A stretch of DNA of 64,000 bases from Planctomycetota bacterium (lineage in GTDB: Bacteria > Planctomycetota > Brocadiia > CAIUPP01), in NCBI GenBank assembly GCA_022705425.1, contig JAKJEM010000002.1, positions 136,811 through 200,810 on the forward strand, given 5' to 3'. Shown piece after piece: positions 12,095 through 20,074 of this stretch (the stretch's first letter is position 1; the number at the start of each line of letters is the position of its first letter). A program made the position numbers and the translations under genes. A model generated the notes under the pieces. The model ran no database searches. It had not been told where the DNA came from and saw only the letters and a program-made list of their open reading frames with translations.

Positions 12095-12123
12095 ATCCTA
12101 TTCGCCGCAGAGACGAAATGCAA
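12095..12123 (-). promoter_or_regulatory. Predicted promoter of the class II aldolase gene
   Basis: TTGCAT at 12118-12123 and TAGGAT at 12095-12100 on the minus strand, spaced 17 bp. It lies back to back with the promoter of the mutarotase gene in the 169-bp divergent gap. Confidence 0.6.
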
Positions 12124-12157
12124 GGACGACGCGCCCGATTTGCCGCGCGCGCGTGCC

Positions 12158-12186
12158 TTGTCTGCTCCGGCCTCTCCTGTTACCAT
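12158..12186 (+). promoter_or_regulatory. Predicted promoter of the mutarotase-GH4-esterase group
   Basis: TTGTCT (12158-12163), 17-bp spacer, TACCAT (12181-12186). Transcription would begin near 12193, only 8 bases before a TTG at 12201 but 41 bases before the ATG at 12234, which supports the ATG as the start. Confidence 0.55.
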
Positions 12187-12233
12187 GACCGCAACGCCGG
12201 TTGACCGGCCGATTCCTGCGACATGGAGTGACA

Positions 12234-13190
12234 ATGGACATACGGGAACTGAATGCCCGGTTCGCCCGGGAGGGCCGCATTTCCGTCGTCGAGGGACGCA
12301 ACGGCCTGCCGAAGGTTGTCCTGGCTCATCCCTGCGGCGCCGCCGCCGAAATCTACCTTCACGGCGCCCATGTCACGTCCTGGCGCAACGCCGCCGGACG
12401 AGATCTGTTCTTCCTCAGCGAACAGTCCTGGTTCGAGCCGGGCAAGCCGATCCGGGGCGGAATCCCCGTCATTTTCCCCCAGTTCGGGGCCGGGCCGCTG
12501 CCGCCGCACGGCCTGGCTCGCATTCACTCCTGGACCTTGGCCGAGACGGCCATCGGCCGGGCGAACAGCCTCAGCGTCTGCCTGAAGCTCGCCGACTCCC
12601 CCGACACTCGCGCCTTGTGGCCGAACGCCTTTGACCTGACGCTGCACGTCACCCTGGGCGACACCTACAACTGCGACAACGCCCTTTCCATCAGCATGAC
12701 CGCCGATAACACCGGCGAGAAGCCCTTCCCGTTCAAGGCCGCGCTGCATACCTACTTCGGCGTCGAGGACATCCGCCGGACGTCCGTGCTGGGCCTTCAG
12801 GGTGTCACCCTGGTGGACTCCCTGCGCGACAACGTCCGCGAGCGTGAGGAGCGCGCGGAGATCTCCTTCGACCGCGAGACCGATCGCGTTTACTGCGCCG
12901 CGCCCGATCGCGTGGCGATTCGCGACGACGCCCGACGCGCCTTCATCGCCATCGAAAAGGAAGGCATGCCCGACTACGTCGTCTGGAACCCTTGGGTTGA
13001 CAAGGCCCGGCGCATGCCCGACTTCGGCGATGACGAGTGGCCGGGGATGCTCTGCGTGGAGACGGGGGTCATTGACGCGCCGCGCGAACTGCGCCCCGGC
13101 GAACGTTGGACCGGGCGCACCACATACCATGAACACAGCACCCTCTCGCCGGTCTGGCTTCGCGGCGGGTGGGACTTCCGCCCCGCCTGA
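12234..13190 (+). CDS. Aldose-1-epimerase-family protein (glucose-6-phosphate 1-epimerase/YeaD-like)
   Basis: Interconverts alpha and beta anomers of a hexose or hexose 6-phosphate. The 318-aa protein has the family core: KPIRGGIPVIFPQFG at 71-85, HGLARI at 92-97, the HTYF block near 177, and VVWNPW followed by a C-terminal CVETG (catalytic glutamate). The ATG at 12234 has GGAG six bases upstream; a TTG start at 12201 lies too close to the predicted transcription start. The GH4 glycosidase and an esterase follow on the same strand at 60 and 46 bp, so the three are probably one operon for sugar release and use. Confidence 0.88.
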   Translation: MDIRELNARFAREGRISVVEGRNGLPKVVLAHPCGAAAEIYLHGAHVTSWRNAAGRDLFFLSEQSWFEPGKPIRGGIPVIFPQFGAGPLPPHGLARIHSWTLAETAIGRANSLSVCLKLADSPDTRALWPNAFDLTLHVTLGDTYNCDNALSISMTADNTGEKPFPFKAALHTYFGVEDIRRTSVLGLQGVTLVDSLRDNVREREERAEISFDRETDRVYCAAPDRVAIRDDARRAFIAIEKEGMPDYVVWNPWVDKARRMPDFGDDEWPGMLCVETGVIDAPRELRPGERWTGRTTYHEHSTLSPVWLRGGWDFRPA

Positions 13191-13250
13191 GGCCGGCGGC
13201 GGCGGATTGCAGCCGGCGATGACGCCGGGCTCATTTCTCGGGAGAATGTC

Positions 13251-14588
13251 ATGCGCAGACCGCGAATCGCGATGGTGGGCGGCGGAAGCTTCTCGTGGAT
13301 GCCCCACATCCTGAAGGACATCATGCTCAAGCCGGGGCTGGAACGGGCGGACATCCGGCTCCTCGACCTGAACCTGGAGGCCGCGGAGATCGTGGCCGCC
13401 GTCGGCCGGCGCTACATCGCCGATTGGAGCCTCGGGGCCGTGCTTCACGCCACCACCGACGCCGATGAGGCCCTCGACGGCGCCGACGCCGTGGTCATCA
13501 CCATCTCCACCGGCGGTCTCGACGCCATGGCGCACGACCTGCGCATCCCGGAGAAGTACGGCATCTTTGCCACCGTCGGCGACACCGTCGGCCCCGGCGG
13601 GTGGGCGCGCGGTCTGCGCAACATCCCCGTCTTCGCCTCCCTCGCCCGACAGATTCAGAAGCACGCGCCCGACGCCTTCATCCTCAACTACACGAACCCC
13701 ATGAGCACCCTGACGGCCACCCTCTGCGCCGTCAGCCGCCAGCCCGTCGTGGGGCTCTGCCACGGGCTCTTCGAGAACCTCCGCACGCTGATCCGCGTTT
13801 TCAAACTCAAGGGCGAAGAGGAGATCAGCGCCGACTACTGCGGCCTCAACCACTTTTTCTGGATGACGGACTTCCGCATCAAGGGGCGTCCGGGCTACCC
13901 GCTGCTGCGCGCCAGACTGCGCGGCGGCAAGCGCCTGGACGACCTCGTGCGCGACGCCTACGTGGACGCCCACGGCCACAGCTCCGTCCGGCGCCTGGTG
14001 GCCTCGGAGCTCTTCGAGGAGTACGGCTACCTGCCCTACCTCGGCGACCGGCACACCTGCGAGTTCTTCAGCCGCTACCTGGCGCCGGACGACAAGCGCC
14101 TGCGGCCCTATGGGATCGTCCGCACCTTCATCGAGGACCGTCGCCGCAAGCTGGCCCAGGCCCGGCAGCGGGCGCTCGACATCGCCGCCGGGCGGCAGAA
14201 GGTCGAGAAGAAGGCCTCGCGCGAAACGGCGGCGGACATCATCGCCGCCCGTGTGCTGAACCAGGACCTTCCCAACGTCGGCCAGATCTCGAACCTGCCG
14301 ATCGGCGCGGTGGTCGAAACGCCGGGCATGGTCAACGCCATGGGCTTCCGCCCCGTGGCCTGCGGCGCCATGCCGCAACCGCTGGCGAACCTGACGATGC
14401 CCCACGCCGTCAACCAGATGGCGATCGTCGAGGCCGGACTCGAAGGGAACTGGGAAAAGGCTTACGCTGCCCTCGCCGGCGACCCCCTCTGCTCGCACCT
14501 GACGATCCCCCAGGTCCGGAAGATGGGCCGCGCCCTGCTCGAAGCAAACCGAAAGCACTTGCCGCAGTTCTTCGCACGCCGGAAATAG
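13251..14588 (+). CDS. Glycoside hydrolase family 4
   Basis: NAD+ and Mn2+-dependent glycosidase that cleaves glycosides by a redox elimination mechanism; family members act on alpha-galactosides, alpha-galacturonides or 6-phospho-glucosides. The 445-aa protein has the N-terminal dinucleotide site (MVGGGSFSW, 8-16), the NYTNP block at 146-150, the metal ligands C170 and H171 (GLCHG), and GLNHF at 198-202, all characteristic of GH4. GGAGA lies a few bases before the start. Located between a mutarotase and an esterase. The substrate subfamily cannot be assigned from motifs alone; alpha-galactosidase or alpha-galacturonidase branches fit the neighbourhood. Confidence 0.92.
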   Translation: MRRPRIAMVGGGSFSWMPHILKDIMLKPGLERADIRLLDLNLEAAEIVAAVGRRYIADWSLGAVLHATTDADEALDGADAVVITISTGGLDAMAHDLRIPEKYGIFATVGDTVGPGGWARGLRNIPVFASLARQIQKHAPDAFILNYTNPMSTLTATLCAVSRQPVVGLCHGLFENLRTLIRVFKLKGEEEISADYCGLNHFFWMTDFRIKGRPGYPLLRARLRGGKRLDDLVRDAYVDAHGHSSVRRLVASELFEEYGYLPYLGDRHTCEFFSRYLAPDDKRLRPYGIVRTFIEDRRRKLAQARQRALDIAAGRQKVEKKASRETAADIIAARVLNQDLPNVGQISNLPIGAVVETPGMVNAMGFRPVACGAMPQPLANLTMPHAVNQMAIVEAGLEGNWEKAYAALAGDPLCSHLTIPQVRKMGRALLEANRKHLPQFFARRK

Positions 14589-14634
14589 CCCCGGCGGCCC
14601 GCTGCGCCCCAGCACCAGGGCTTTGGAGGATGCC

Positions 14635-15693
14635 ATGACCCGGTCGAAGCGCTTCGTCAACCTCTACGACGTGTTGCAGAACTGGCTCAAGACTCGCCGC
14701 CCGGACACCCTCTTCAGCGGCAGTACGCCGGAAGACGTCCGCGCCTGGCAGCGAAGCTTTCGCCGGCACTATCGAGGTTTCTTCGGGCCGTGGCCCGAGC
14801 GCGTGCCCTTGCGCCTGGAGGTGACGGGCGTCGAGGATCGGGGCGACCACTGGCGCAAGCGGATCCTCTTCGATTCCTGCGCGGGCGTGACGGTTCCGGC
14901 CTATCTGCTCGAACCGAAGGGCCTGGCCAGGGGGGAGCGGCGTCCGGGGATTCTCGCGGCCCACGGTCACGGGAACGGCAAGGCCGATGTTGTGGGCGTC
15001 ACGCGCGAGGAGAACAACCCGGACAAGCTGAAGACCCTCGACCGGCTCAAGTACGAGTACGGTCTCGACGCCGTCCGGCACGGCTACGTCGTCATTGCGC
15101 CGGACTGGTGTCCCTTCGGCGAGCGTCGCCCCGCCGTCGAATGGACGCGCCCGAACCGCGACCCGTGCAACGTCATGGACCTCGCGTGGCGGTACTTCGG
15201 GCGGCCCCTGCTGGCGCAGAACATCTGGGACGGGATGCGAGCGGTGGACGTGCTCGCCGCGCACCCCCGCGTGGACCCGCGCCGACTGGGCGTCATCGGC
15301 CTCAGCCAGGGCGGCACCATGTCCACGCACCTGCTCATCGCCGATCGCCGCCTCCGTGCCGGCGTCGTCAGCGGCTACATCAGCACCGTGCGCGGCGACG
15401 CGCTCGGCCCGCGCGGCAGGGGCAACACCTGCGGCGCGCAGCACGTCCCCGGACTCCTCCTGCACGGCGACATCCCGGAGATGCTCGGACTGGCCTGTCC
15501 GAAGCCCGTCCTGTTCGAGATGGGACGGCAGGAGGGCTGTTTCCACTACCCGGACATGATCGCCGCGTACCGGCGGCTCCGGCGCATCTACGCCGCAGCG
15601 GGTCGGGCGGACTGCATCGCCTCCGATATCCACCCGAACGGTCACCAGTGGAGCGGCGCAAAGGCCTGGGCGTGGCTGGAGCGCTGGCTCTGA
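14635..15693 (+). CDS. Alpha/beta-hydrolase, acetyl-ester/dienelactone hydrolase type
   Basis: Serine hydrolase of 352 aa with an N-terminal helical extension. Oxyanion-hole region AAHGHGNGK near 108-116, nucleophile S224 in GLSQGG, and a C-terminal HPNGHQW providing the catalytic histidine. Such proteins remove acetyl or other ester groups from carbohydrates. The ATG at 14635 is preferred over one at 14623 because GGAGG sits six bases before it. Last gene of the mutarotase-GH4 group. No signal peptide, so it acts in the cytoplasm on imported oligosaccharides, or on another small ester. Confidence 0.85.
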   Translation: MTRSKRFVNLYDVLQNWLKTRRPDTLFSGSTPEDVRAWQRSFRRHYRGFFGPWPERVPLRLEVTGVEDRGDHWRKRILFDSCAGVTVPAYLLEPKGLARGERRPGILAAHGHGNGKADVVGVTREENNPDKLKTLDRLKYEYGLDAVRHGYVVIAPDWCPFGERRPAVEWTRPNRDPCNVMDLAWRYFGRPLLAQNIWDGMRAVDVLAAHPRVDPRRLGVIGLSQGGTMSTHLLIADRRLRAGVVSGYISTVRGDALGPRGRGNTCGAQHVPGLLLHGDIPEMLGLACPKPVLFEMGRQEGCFHYPDMIAAYRRLRRIYAAAGRADCIASDIHPNGHQWSGAKAWAWLERWL

Positions 15694-15738
15694 CGCTCTG
15701 TGCAGTGTATCCGGTCAGTCTTGGGGGGGGCTCGGCAA

Positions 15739-15845
15739 CTGGACCATGTGTGGCACACCGGCTGCGCTGCGGCGCAGCGCCTGTGGCGCCCTCGCCTGTG
15801 CCTTACAGAGCCGCTCCCACAGCCGCGGGCGGCTGTGCCACATTC
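15739..15845. repeat. REP-like hairpin cluster between the esterase gene and tRNA-Leu
   Basis: Dense palindromic DNA. Clear hairpins: CACAGCCGC / GCGGCTGTG (15818-15837, 9-bp perfect stem, 2-base loop) and GCTGCGC / GCGCAGC around 15761-15778. The words TGTGGCAC and TGTGCCAC recur at both ends. It resembles the short TGTGGCAC-type dispersed palindromes often seen in planctomycete-like genomes (recollection, not checked here). No coding potential. Confidence 0.6.
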
Positions 15846-15881
15846 CCGAGAGTGGCCGATTACTTTGCAGTTCCGGGAGAT

Positions 15882-15910
15882 TTGACATCCCGGCCCGCCG
15901 GCGCTAGAAT
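15882..15910 (+). promoter_or_regulatory. Promoter of tRNA-Leu
   Basis: Consensus -35 TTGACA (15882-15887), 17-bp spacer, TAGAAT -10 (15905-15910), then the mature tRNA 5' end 20 bases further on. Confidence 0.85.
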
Positions 15911-15929
15911 TGCAGCGCAAAAGCACCGC

Positions 15930-16016
15930 GCCGAAGTGGCGGAACTGGCAGACGCGCTAGGTTCAGGACCTAGTGGGCGCAAGCTCTTCCGGGTTCGACT
16001 CCCGGCTTCGGCACCA
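15930..16016 (+). tRNA. tRNA-Leu (CAG)
   Basis: 87-nt class II tRNA. Acceptor stem GCCGAAG (15930-15936) pairs with CTTCGGC (16006-16012); discriminator A and an encoded CCA follow (16013-16016). The anticodon stem CTAGG/CCTAG closes the loop TTCAGGA with anticodon CAG at 15964-15966. A long variable arm and the GGTTCGACTCC T-loop are present. Reads CUG codons, the dominant leucine codon in this GC-rich genome. Confidence 0.97.
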
Positions 16017-16026
16017 GTTGTAACTG

Positions 16027-16062
16027 AAGGCCCTGCATCAGGATAGGATGCGGGGCCTTTTC
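16027..16062 (+). terminator. Rho-independent terminator after tRNA-Leu
   Basis: Stem AAGGCCCTGCATC (16027-16039) pairs with GATGCGGGGCCTT (16047-16059) around the loop AGGATAG and ends in TTTTC. Confidence 0.85.
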
Positions 16063-16281
16063 GCTTGCGTTTCGGTACAGCCGGTCTCCACCCGCCTCCG
16101 TCGCTGAGTAACGACGCCCGCCCGGGCAGTTCGGTCACTGTTCGTTGACACCCGGCACACGTCGAGTCGGGAGTGGCCCTCGGACGCCACGGGCAGGAGC
16201 CGGTCGTTACAGAACACGCGGACCCGGCGCTGCCCGGTCGGGGCGTTGTTGCACCGCGCTGCGTTGCGCCGCGGCACGGGC
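16063..16281. other. Non-coding spacer after tRNA-Leu
   Basis: Nothing recognisable was seen between the tRNA terminator and the promoter at 16282. Open frames crossing it in several frames lack start signals and family resemblance. No integrase, att-like duplication of the tRNA 3' end, or repeat was found. Confidence 0.5.
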
Positions 16282-16310
16282 TTGCCTGGCGACGTGGCGA
16301 ACCCTATATT
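16282..16310 (+). promoter_or_regulatory. Predicted promoter of the small orphan gene
   Basis: TTGCCT (16282-16287), 17-bp spacer, TATATT (16305-16310). It points at the 63-aa reading frame starting 78 bases downstream of the -10. Confidence 0.6.
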
Positions 16311-16387
16311 TCAAGAGGGAAGTCCGGCCTGCCGTTCGAGTGTGGCGGTTGGTTCTTGCTTTCTTGTCCGATGGACGGATTCCGGCC

Positions 16388-16579
16388 ATGACGAAGGGAG
16401 CCGAAGCGGTCCTCAGGTCGTGGATTGCGTTGCCGCTGGCAGACCAGTTGCAGGTGGCCACGGCCGTGGGGCACTATCTGACGACAAAGGACGAGGAGAA
16501 GGCGAAGCTCTTGAAGGAACTCCTGCCGGTTGCCGGCAAGCCCCGGCGCGCGAGAGAAGGCAGACGCGGGGGGGGCTGA
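16388..16579 (+). CDS. Small orphan protein, 63 aa, unknown
   Basis: Not recognised. The predicted product is a helical, charged protein: residues 1-47 contain two amphipathic helices (a VLRSWIALPLADQLQVATAVG segment and a KDEEKAKLLKELL segment), and the tail is rich in Arg and Gly. It has its own well-formed promoter, but only a weak ribosome site (GGA about 10-14 bases upstream). A longer frame starting at 16145 is rejected because it begins before the promoter and has low-complexity Arg/Ala composition. It could be a small regulator or DNA-binding peptide, or a chance frame. Confidence 0.45.
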   Translation: MTKGAEAVLRSWIALPLADQLQVATAVGHYLTTKDEEKAKLLKELLPVAGKPRRAREGRRGGG

Positions 16580-16723
16580 GTGCGTCGCTCCGTTCGGGGG
16601 CGTGTGCGTCAAGGGCTTCGTTCACGCGGCTGCGCTACGTCGGCTCATCCCAGGCCCAAACGGGCGATTCGCTGTCTGCCCGCAGACTTGCCGAGGCGGA
16701 TCTCTCCGCGTCATCGCCCATGT

Positions 16724-16752
16724 TTGCCGCGCGACCGGGGGGACGGTATCAT
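16724..16752 (+). promoter_or_regulatory. Predicted promoter of the first Gfo/Idh/MocA gene
   Basis: TTGCCG (16724-16729), 17-bp spacer, TATCAT (16747-16752). Start of transcription near 16759 excludes earlier in-frame starts and supports the ATG at 16822. The spacer from 16580 to here shows nothing else. Confidence 0.6.
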
Positions 16753-16821
16753 GGTCCGCGCTCTGGAGTGGCATCGGGGTTCCGGAGGAACCAGGACCGG
16801 CAACGGGAGCGCAGGCAAGGA

Positions 16822-17877
16822 ATGACAACGAAGACGCGGCGTCCACTGCGGATTGCGGTGGCGGGGTTGGGGCGCATCGGCTGGGGCCAGCACGCCAAGA
16901 CGTTGGCGGGGCGGGCGGACTTTGATCTGGCCGCCGTCTCGGACACGTTGCCCGAGCGCCGGACCGAGGCGGAGCGGGAACTGAAGTGCGCCGCCTACGG
17001 GGACTACGAGCGGATGCTGGACGAGGCGCGGCTCGACGCGGTGGTGATCGCCACGCCGACGCATCTGCACAAGGACATGGCGCTGGCGGCCTTGCGGCGC
17101 GGGGTGAACGTGCTGCTGGAGAAGCCGATGGCGCTGCACCTGGGGGAGGCGCAGGCGATCGTCCGCGCGGCGCGGGCGCGACGGAAGGTGGTGACGGTGT
17201 ACCAGCCTGCCCGCCTGGGCGCGGCGCACCAGCAACTGTTGCGCCTGATCGGCTCCGGCAGGATCGGCCCGGTCGTGCGCGTACAGGCGGGGCTCTTCAG
17301 CTATGTCCGGCGCAACGACTGGCAGGCCCTGCGCCGGTACGGCGGCGGGATGCTGAGCAACTACGGGGCGCACGCCATTGACGAAGTCCTGGCGCTGATC
17401 GGCTATGACGTGCGCCGGATCTTCTGCCAGCTTCAGCGCGTGGCCACGCTGGGCGATGCCGACGATGCGGTGAAGGTCGTCCTTCAGACGCGCACAGGCG
17501 TCCTCGGCGACGTGGACATCAGCCAGGCCTCGGCGATCTCCCCTTGGCGCATCATTGTGTGGGGTCGCTACGGGGCGATCCGCCAGCAGGGGGATGTCTT
17601 CCATCTGCGCTACCTTCGCCCGGAGAAGCTGCCGCCGCGGACGCTGAACCGCAGCCTGGCCAGCGCGGGGCGGAAGTACCCCACGGAGGATCTTCCCTTC
17701 ATCGAGGAAGAGGTGAAGACGGATCCGGCGCTGGCGGTGGACGTTTACGCCGACCTGGCGCAGGCGATCCGCGAGGGCACGCCGCCCTACGTGCGGCCCG
17801 AGGCGACGCTGGCAGTGATGCGCGTCATCGAGCGCTGCCGCCGCGACACGGGCGGGGTCTCCGAGATGCGTCGGTGA
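16822..17877 (+). CDS. Gfo/Idh/MocA-family NAD(P)-dependent oxidoreductase
   Basis: Sugar or inositol dehydrogenase-type protein of 351 aa. N-terminal Rossmann fold with GLGRIGWG (15-22); the family lysine lies in EKP at 100-102; the C-terminal alpha/beta sheet domain starts around 125 and carries NYGAHAIDEV, the segment that holds the catalytic Asp/His pair. A GGGAG ribosome site is 13 bases upstream. It converges on the GH32-like gene with 19 bp between. Substrate unknown; sugar oxidation or epimerisation is likely given the neighbours. Confidence 0.88.
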   Translation: MTTKTRRPLRIAVAGLGRIGWGQHAKTLAGRADFDLAAVSDTLPERRTEAERELKCAAYGDYERMLDEARLDAVVIATPTHLHKDMALAALRRGVNVLLEKPMALHLGEAQAIVRAARARRKVVTVYQPARLGAAHQQLLRLIGSGRIGPVVRVQAGLFSYVRRNDWQALRRYGGGMLSNYGAHAIDEVLALIGYDVRRIFCQLQRVATLGDADDAVKVVLQTRTGVLGDVDISQASAISPWRIIVWGRYGAIRQQGDVFHLRYLRPEKLPPRTLNRSLASAGRKYPTEDLPFIEEEVKTDPALAVDVYADLAQAIREGTPPYVRPEATLAVMRVIERCRRDTGGVSEMRR

Positions 17878-17896
17878 CGCCTGGGCGTGCGGCGGC

Positions 17897-19360
17897 CTAC
17901 CATTCCCAATTGCACTGCGGCGGGCGGAGAGGCTGAAGGGCGACGTTGCGGAAGGCGGCGTCGCCGTCCTCGAGGAAGAGCCCCAGCCGTCCCGTGCGCC
18001 GCGGCATGGTGCTGGCGGCAAGCAGCAACCGTCCGTTGACGTTGAGCTCCAGCGACGGCCCGTAGGCGATCAGGCGGAGGCGGTAGATGCCGTCGGGCGC
18101 GGGAGTCATGTGCCAGGACTGGGCCACGCTGCGTCCGCGCCAGAGGCTTTCGGGGCCGCGCCGGCGGTTGTACACATAGCGCACCATCTCTGCCGCGTAA
18201 CGTCCGGGAACGCAACTGGCGAAAACACCCTCGTCGCCCGTGTCGTTGCCGCGCAGGACGAGCCCGAACTCGCGCGCGGCGTTGCGGGCCGGCAGCCGCA
18301 CCTCGGCGGTCAGGACGAAGTCGGCGCAGGGCGCCGCCGCCAGCCAGATGCCGGCCGAGTCCACGGCGCGTCCGCGCAGCGTTGCGCCGCGCCAGGACCA
18401 GTCGCCGCAGGAGGGCGCGGCGGGGGTGGAAGGTCCCAGCCGCGCGGACGGTCCGGCGGCGAGGGGAGTCCAGTCAAAGCTCTCGACGACGAGCGCGCCG
18501 TCCGGTTCCGCGCGGGCGATCTTGGGGCTGGCGAGGAAGGCGTAGTTTCCTTCGCGGGTGAACCCCCAGTCCTTCGGCCCGCGCTGCCAGTGGAAGAGGT
18601 GGAGCTTGCCGCGCCAGAGGCAGGGCCTCGCGGACAGGTTCAGCCCCGGCAGGATCGAGTCGTCGTGCGGGCGGCGGTAGGGGCCCTCGATGCGCTCGGC
18701 CACGCGATAGACCTGGCGCGAGTTGCCGCCGGCGATGGCCGTCATGTACCAGCGTCCCCCCAGCGCGAAGACGGAAGGACACTCCCAGTCGAAGCAGTTG
18801 CTCACCGTGCAGGCGGGGGGCTTCACCTGCCAGCGGTAGCCGTCGGCGCTGGTGAAGTACCCCGCGCAGCCGCGCCGGTTCAGCAGGCCTTCACGGCGTC
18901 GCGCGCAAATGAAGCCGTGCAGGACGCCGTCCTTGAGGACCATGTGCGGGTCGCGCCAGTCCACGCGATACTCGCCGCGCTGCGCCGCCTCGTACCAGCG
19001 TCCGTCGGCCTCGATAACGGGGTTGCCGGGGGCCTTGGTCCAGCGCACCAGGTCGCGGCTGACGGCCAGGCCGGTCTTCTGCATCAGGCCGCGTTGCGAG
19101 AGGGCGGTGTAGAGCATGAACCAGGTGTCGCCCTTGCGGCAGACGCCCATCGTCCAGATCTGATCGCCGTCGAAGTCGCCGGGGTCGCCGGTGCGGATGG
19201 CGTCGGGCTGGGGGGTCCAGTGGATGCCGTCGTCGCTGGCGAGATGACCGACGACGTCGTGGCTGGGAAGGGAGAGATAGAAGGCGTGAAGGCGTCCCTG
19301 TTCCTCGACGACCTCGAAGTCGCCGATCTCGCACGGATTCTGCGCGGAGAGGAAATACAT
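17897..19360 (-). CDS. GH32-like glycosidase with C-terminal beta-sandwich
   Basis: A 487-aa protein with a five-bladed propeller of clan GH-J type followed by a lectin-like module (about 325-487). Two of the three GH32 active-site signatures are clear: RDP at 136-138 (WRDPHMV, transition-state stabiliser) and EC at 193-194 (WECPS, acid/base). The first one (NDPNG in invertases) is not recognisable; D14 in EIGDFEV is in the right place for the nucleophile, as in divergent bacterial members. Lacks a signal peptide. Lies downstream of a ThuA-Gfo operon on the same strand, separated by a GAC-rich repeat. Probable fructosidase or related exo-glycosidase; substrate uncertain. Confidence 0.8.
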   Translation of the reverse strand: MYFLSAQNPCEIGDFEVVEEQGRLHAFYLSLPSHDVVGHLASDDGIHWTPQPDAIRTGDPGDFDGDQIWTMGVCRKGDTWFMLYTALSQRGLMQKTGLAVSRDLVRWTKAPGNPVIEADGRWYEAAQRGEYRVDWRDPHMVLKDGVLHGFICARRREGLLNRRGCAGYFTSADGYRWQVKPPACTVSNCFDWECPSVFALGGRWYMTAIAGGNSRQVYRVAERIEGPYRRPHDDSILPGLNLSARPCLWRGKLHLFHWQRGPKDWGFTREGNYAFLASPKIARAEPDGALVVESFDWTPLAAGPSARLGPSTPAAPSCGDWSWRGATLRGRAVDSAGIWLAAAPCADFVLTAEVRLPARNAAREFGLVLRGNDTGDEGVFASCVPGRYAAEMVRYVYNRRRGPESLWRGRSVAQSWHMTPAPDGIYRLRLIAYGPSLELNVNGRLLLAASTMPRRTGRLGLFLEDGDAAFRNVALQPLRPPQCNWEW

Positions 19361-19373
19361 GGCGAGAGCTCCG

Positions 19374-19426
19374 GGGATGACGGGGGATGGACGGCGGACG
19401 ACGGCGTGAACGGCGAGCGACGGGCG
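19374..19426 (-). repeat. GAC-rich intercistronic repeat, copy 2
   Basis: Contains GGATGGACGGCGGACGACGG, which differs at one position from the start of copy 1, followed by GTGAACGGCGAGCGACGGGC. It lies 13 bases before the ATG of the GH32-like gene, pyrimidine-rich strand in the coding sense. Confidence 0.7.
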
Positions 19427-19457
19427 GCCGTGCTGTGCGGCGGGTGAGGGTGGCGCG

Positions 19458-20063
19458 TCAGCCCATCAGCTTCGGGTTGCGCGCGCGGAACTTGGCGGCG
19501 ACGGCCTGCGGCAGGTCGGCATAGTTGAAGAGCAGGGGGCCTTCGACCGTCGGGAGTCCGTCGGCGGGAATGTCCGCCTCGCGGGCGTGGAGGTCCTCCT
19601 CCCGGATGCAGAAGTAGAGCAGGCCGGGATAGGTCCCGCGCGGGTACTTCTTGAACTCCTGGCGGCGACCGATCATGCAGAGGACGTCCTGGTTCTTGCC
19701 GAGGGACTTCTTGACGCGAAGGACCTTGTCGTACTTGTCGTGCATCATGGCGTCGGTGCGGGGGGTGACGTCGAAGATGCAGACCTGCGAATCGGTGGCG
19801 GCGTCCACCGTGGCATTGCCGTTGAAGCGTCCGCCCTCCCTTTCGATAAGGGGGCGCAGGCGCTCCTCGAGGTCGAGGCGCAGGTTGTGGTTGAGGGTGA
19901 TCAGGGCCACCACGCGCGCGCTCGTGGCGCCGCTGCTCTTCTGCTGCGTGACGTAGGCGGCCGCGGCCATGTTGCGCTGCGCCTGGGCGGCGTGCGCCGA
20001 CGTCGGCGTCGCCGGGGGAGAGGGTTTCTTTCCGAAGAACGACTTGAAGAGTCCGCCGGCCAT
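19458..20063 (-). CDS. Conserved-looking cytoplasmic protein of unknown function, 201 aa
   Basis: Not recognised. Residues 1-45 are a low-complexity Ala/Pro/Gln linker after a short basic start (LFKSFFGKKP). Residues 48-200 look like one compact alpha/beta domain: VVALITLNHNLRLDLEERL, an acidic strand VCIFDVTP, LCMIGRRQEF and a C-terminal PLLFNYADLPQAV. No signal peptide or membrane segment; no catalytic motif stands out. The start is 11 bp after the Gfo/Idh/MocA stop on the same strand, so it is probably co-transcribed with the ThuA and oxidoreductase genes. Confidence 0.75.
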   Translation of the reverse strand: MAGGLFKSFFGKKPSPPATPTSAHAAQAQRNMAAAAYVTQQKSSGATSARVVALITLNHNLRLDLEERLRPLIEREGGRFNGNATVDAATDSQVCIFDVTPRTDAMMHDKYDKVLRVKKSLGKNQDVLCMIGRRQEFKKYPRGTYPGLLYFCIREEDLHAREADIPADGLPTVEGPLLFNYADLPQAVAAKFRARNPKLMG

Positions 20064-20074
20064 GAGGATCTCGC

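Noticed and set aside
16145-16579. A 144-residue version of the small orphan gene
   Set aside because: Its start precedes the predicted promoter and the extra residues are Arg/Ala-rich low-complexity sequence.
15930-16821. Integration site for a mobile element at tRNA-Leu
   Set aside because: No integrase gene or direct repeat of the tRNA end was found downstream.
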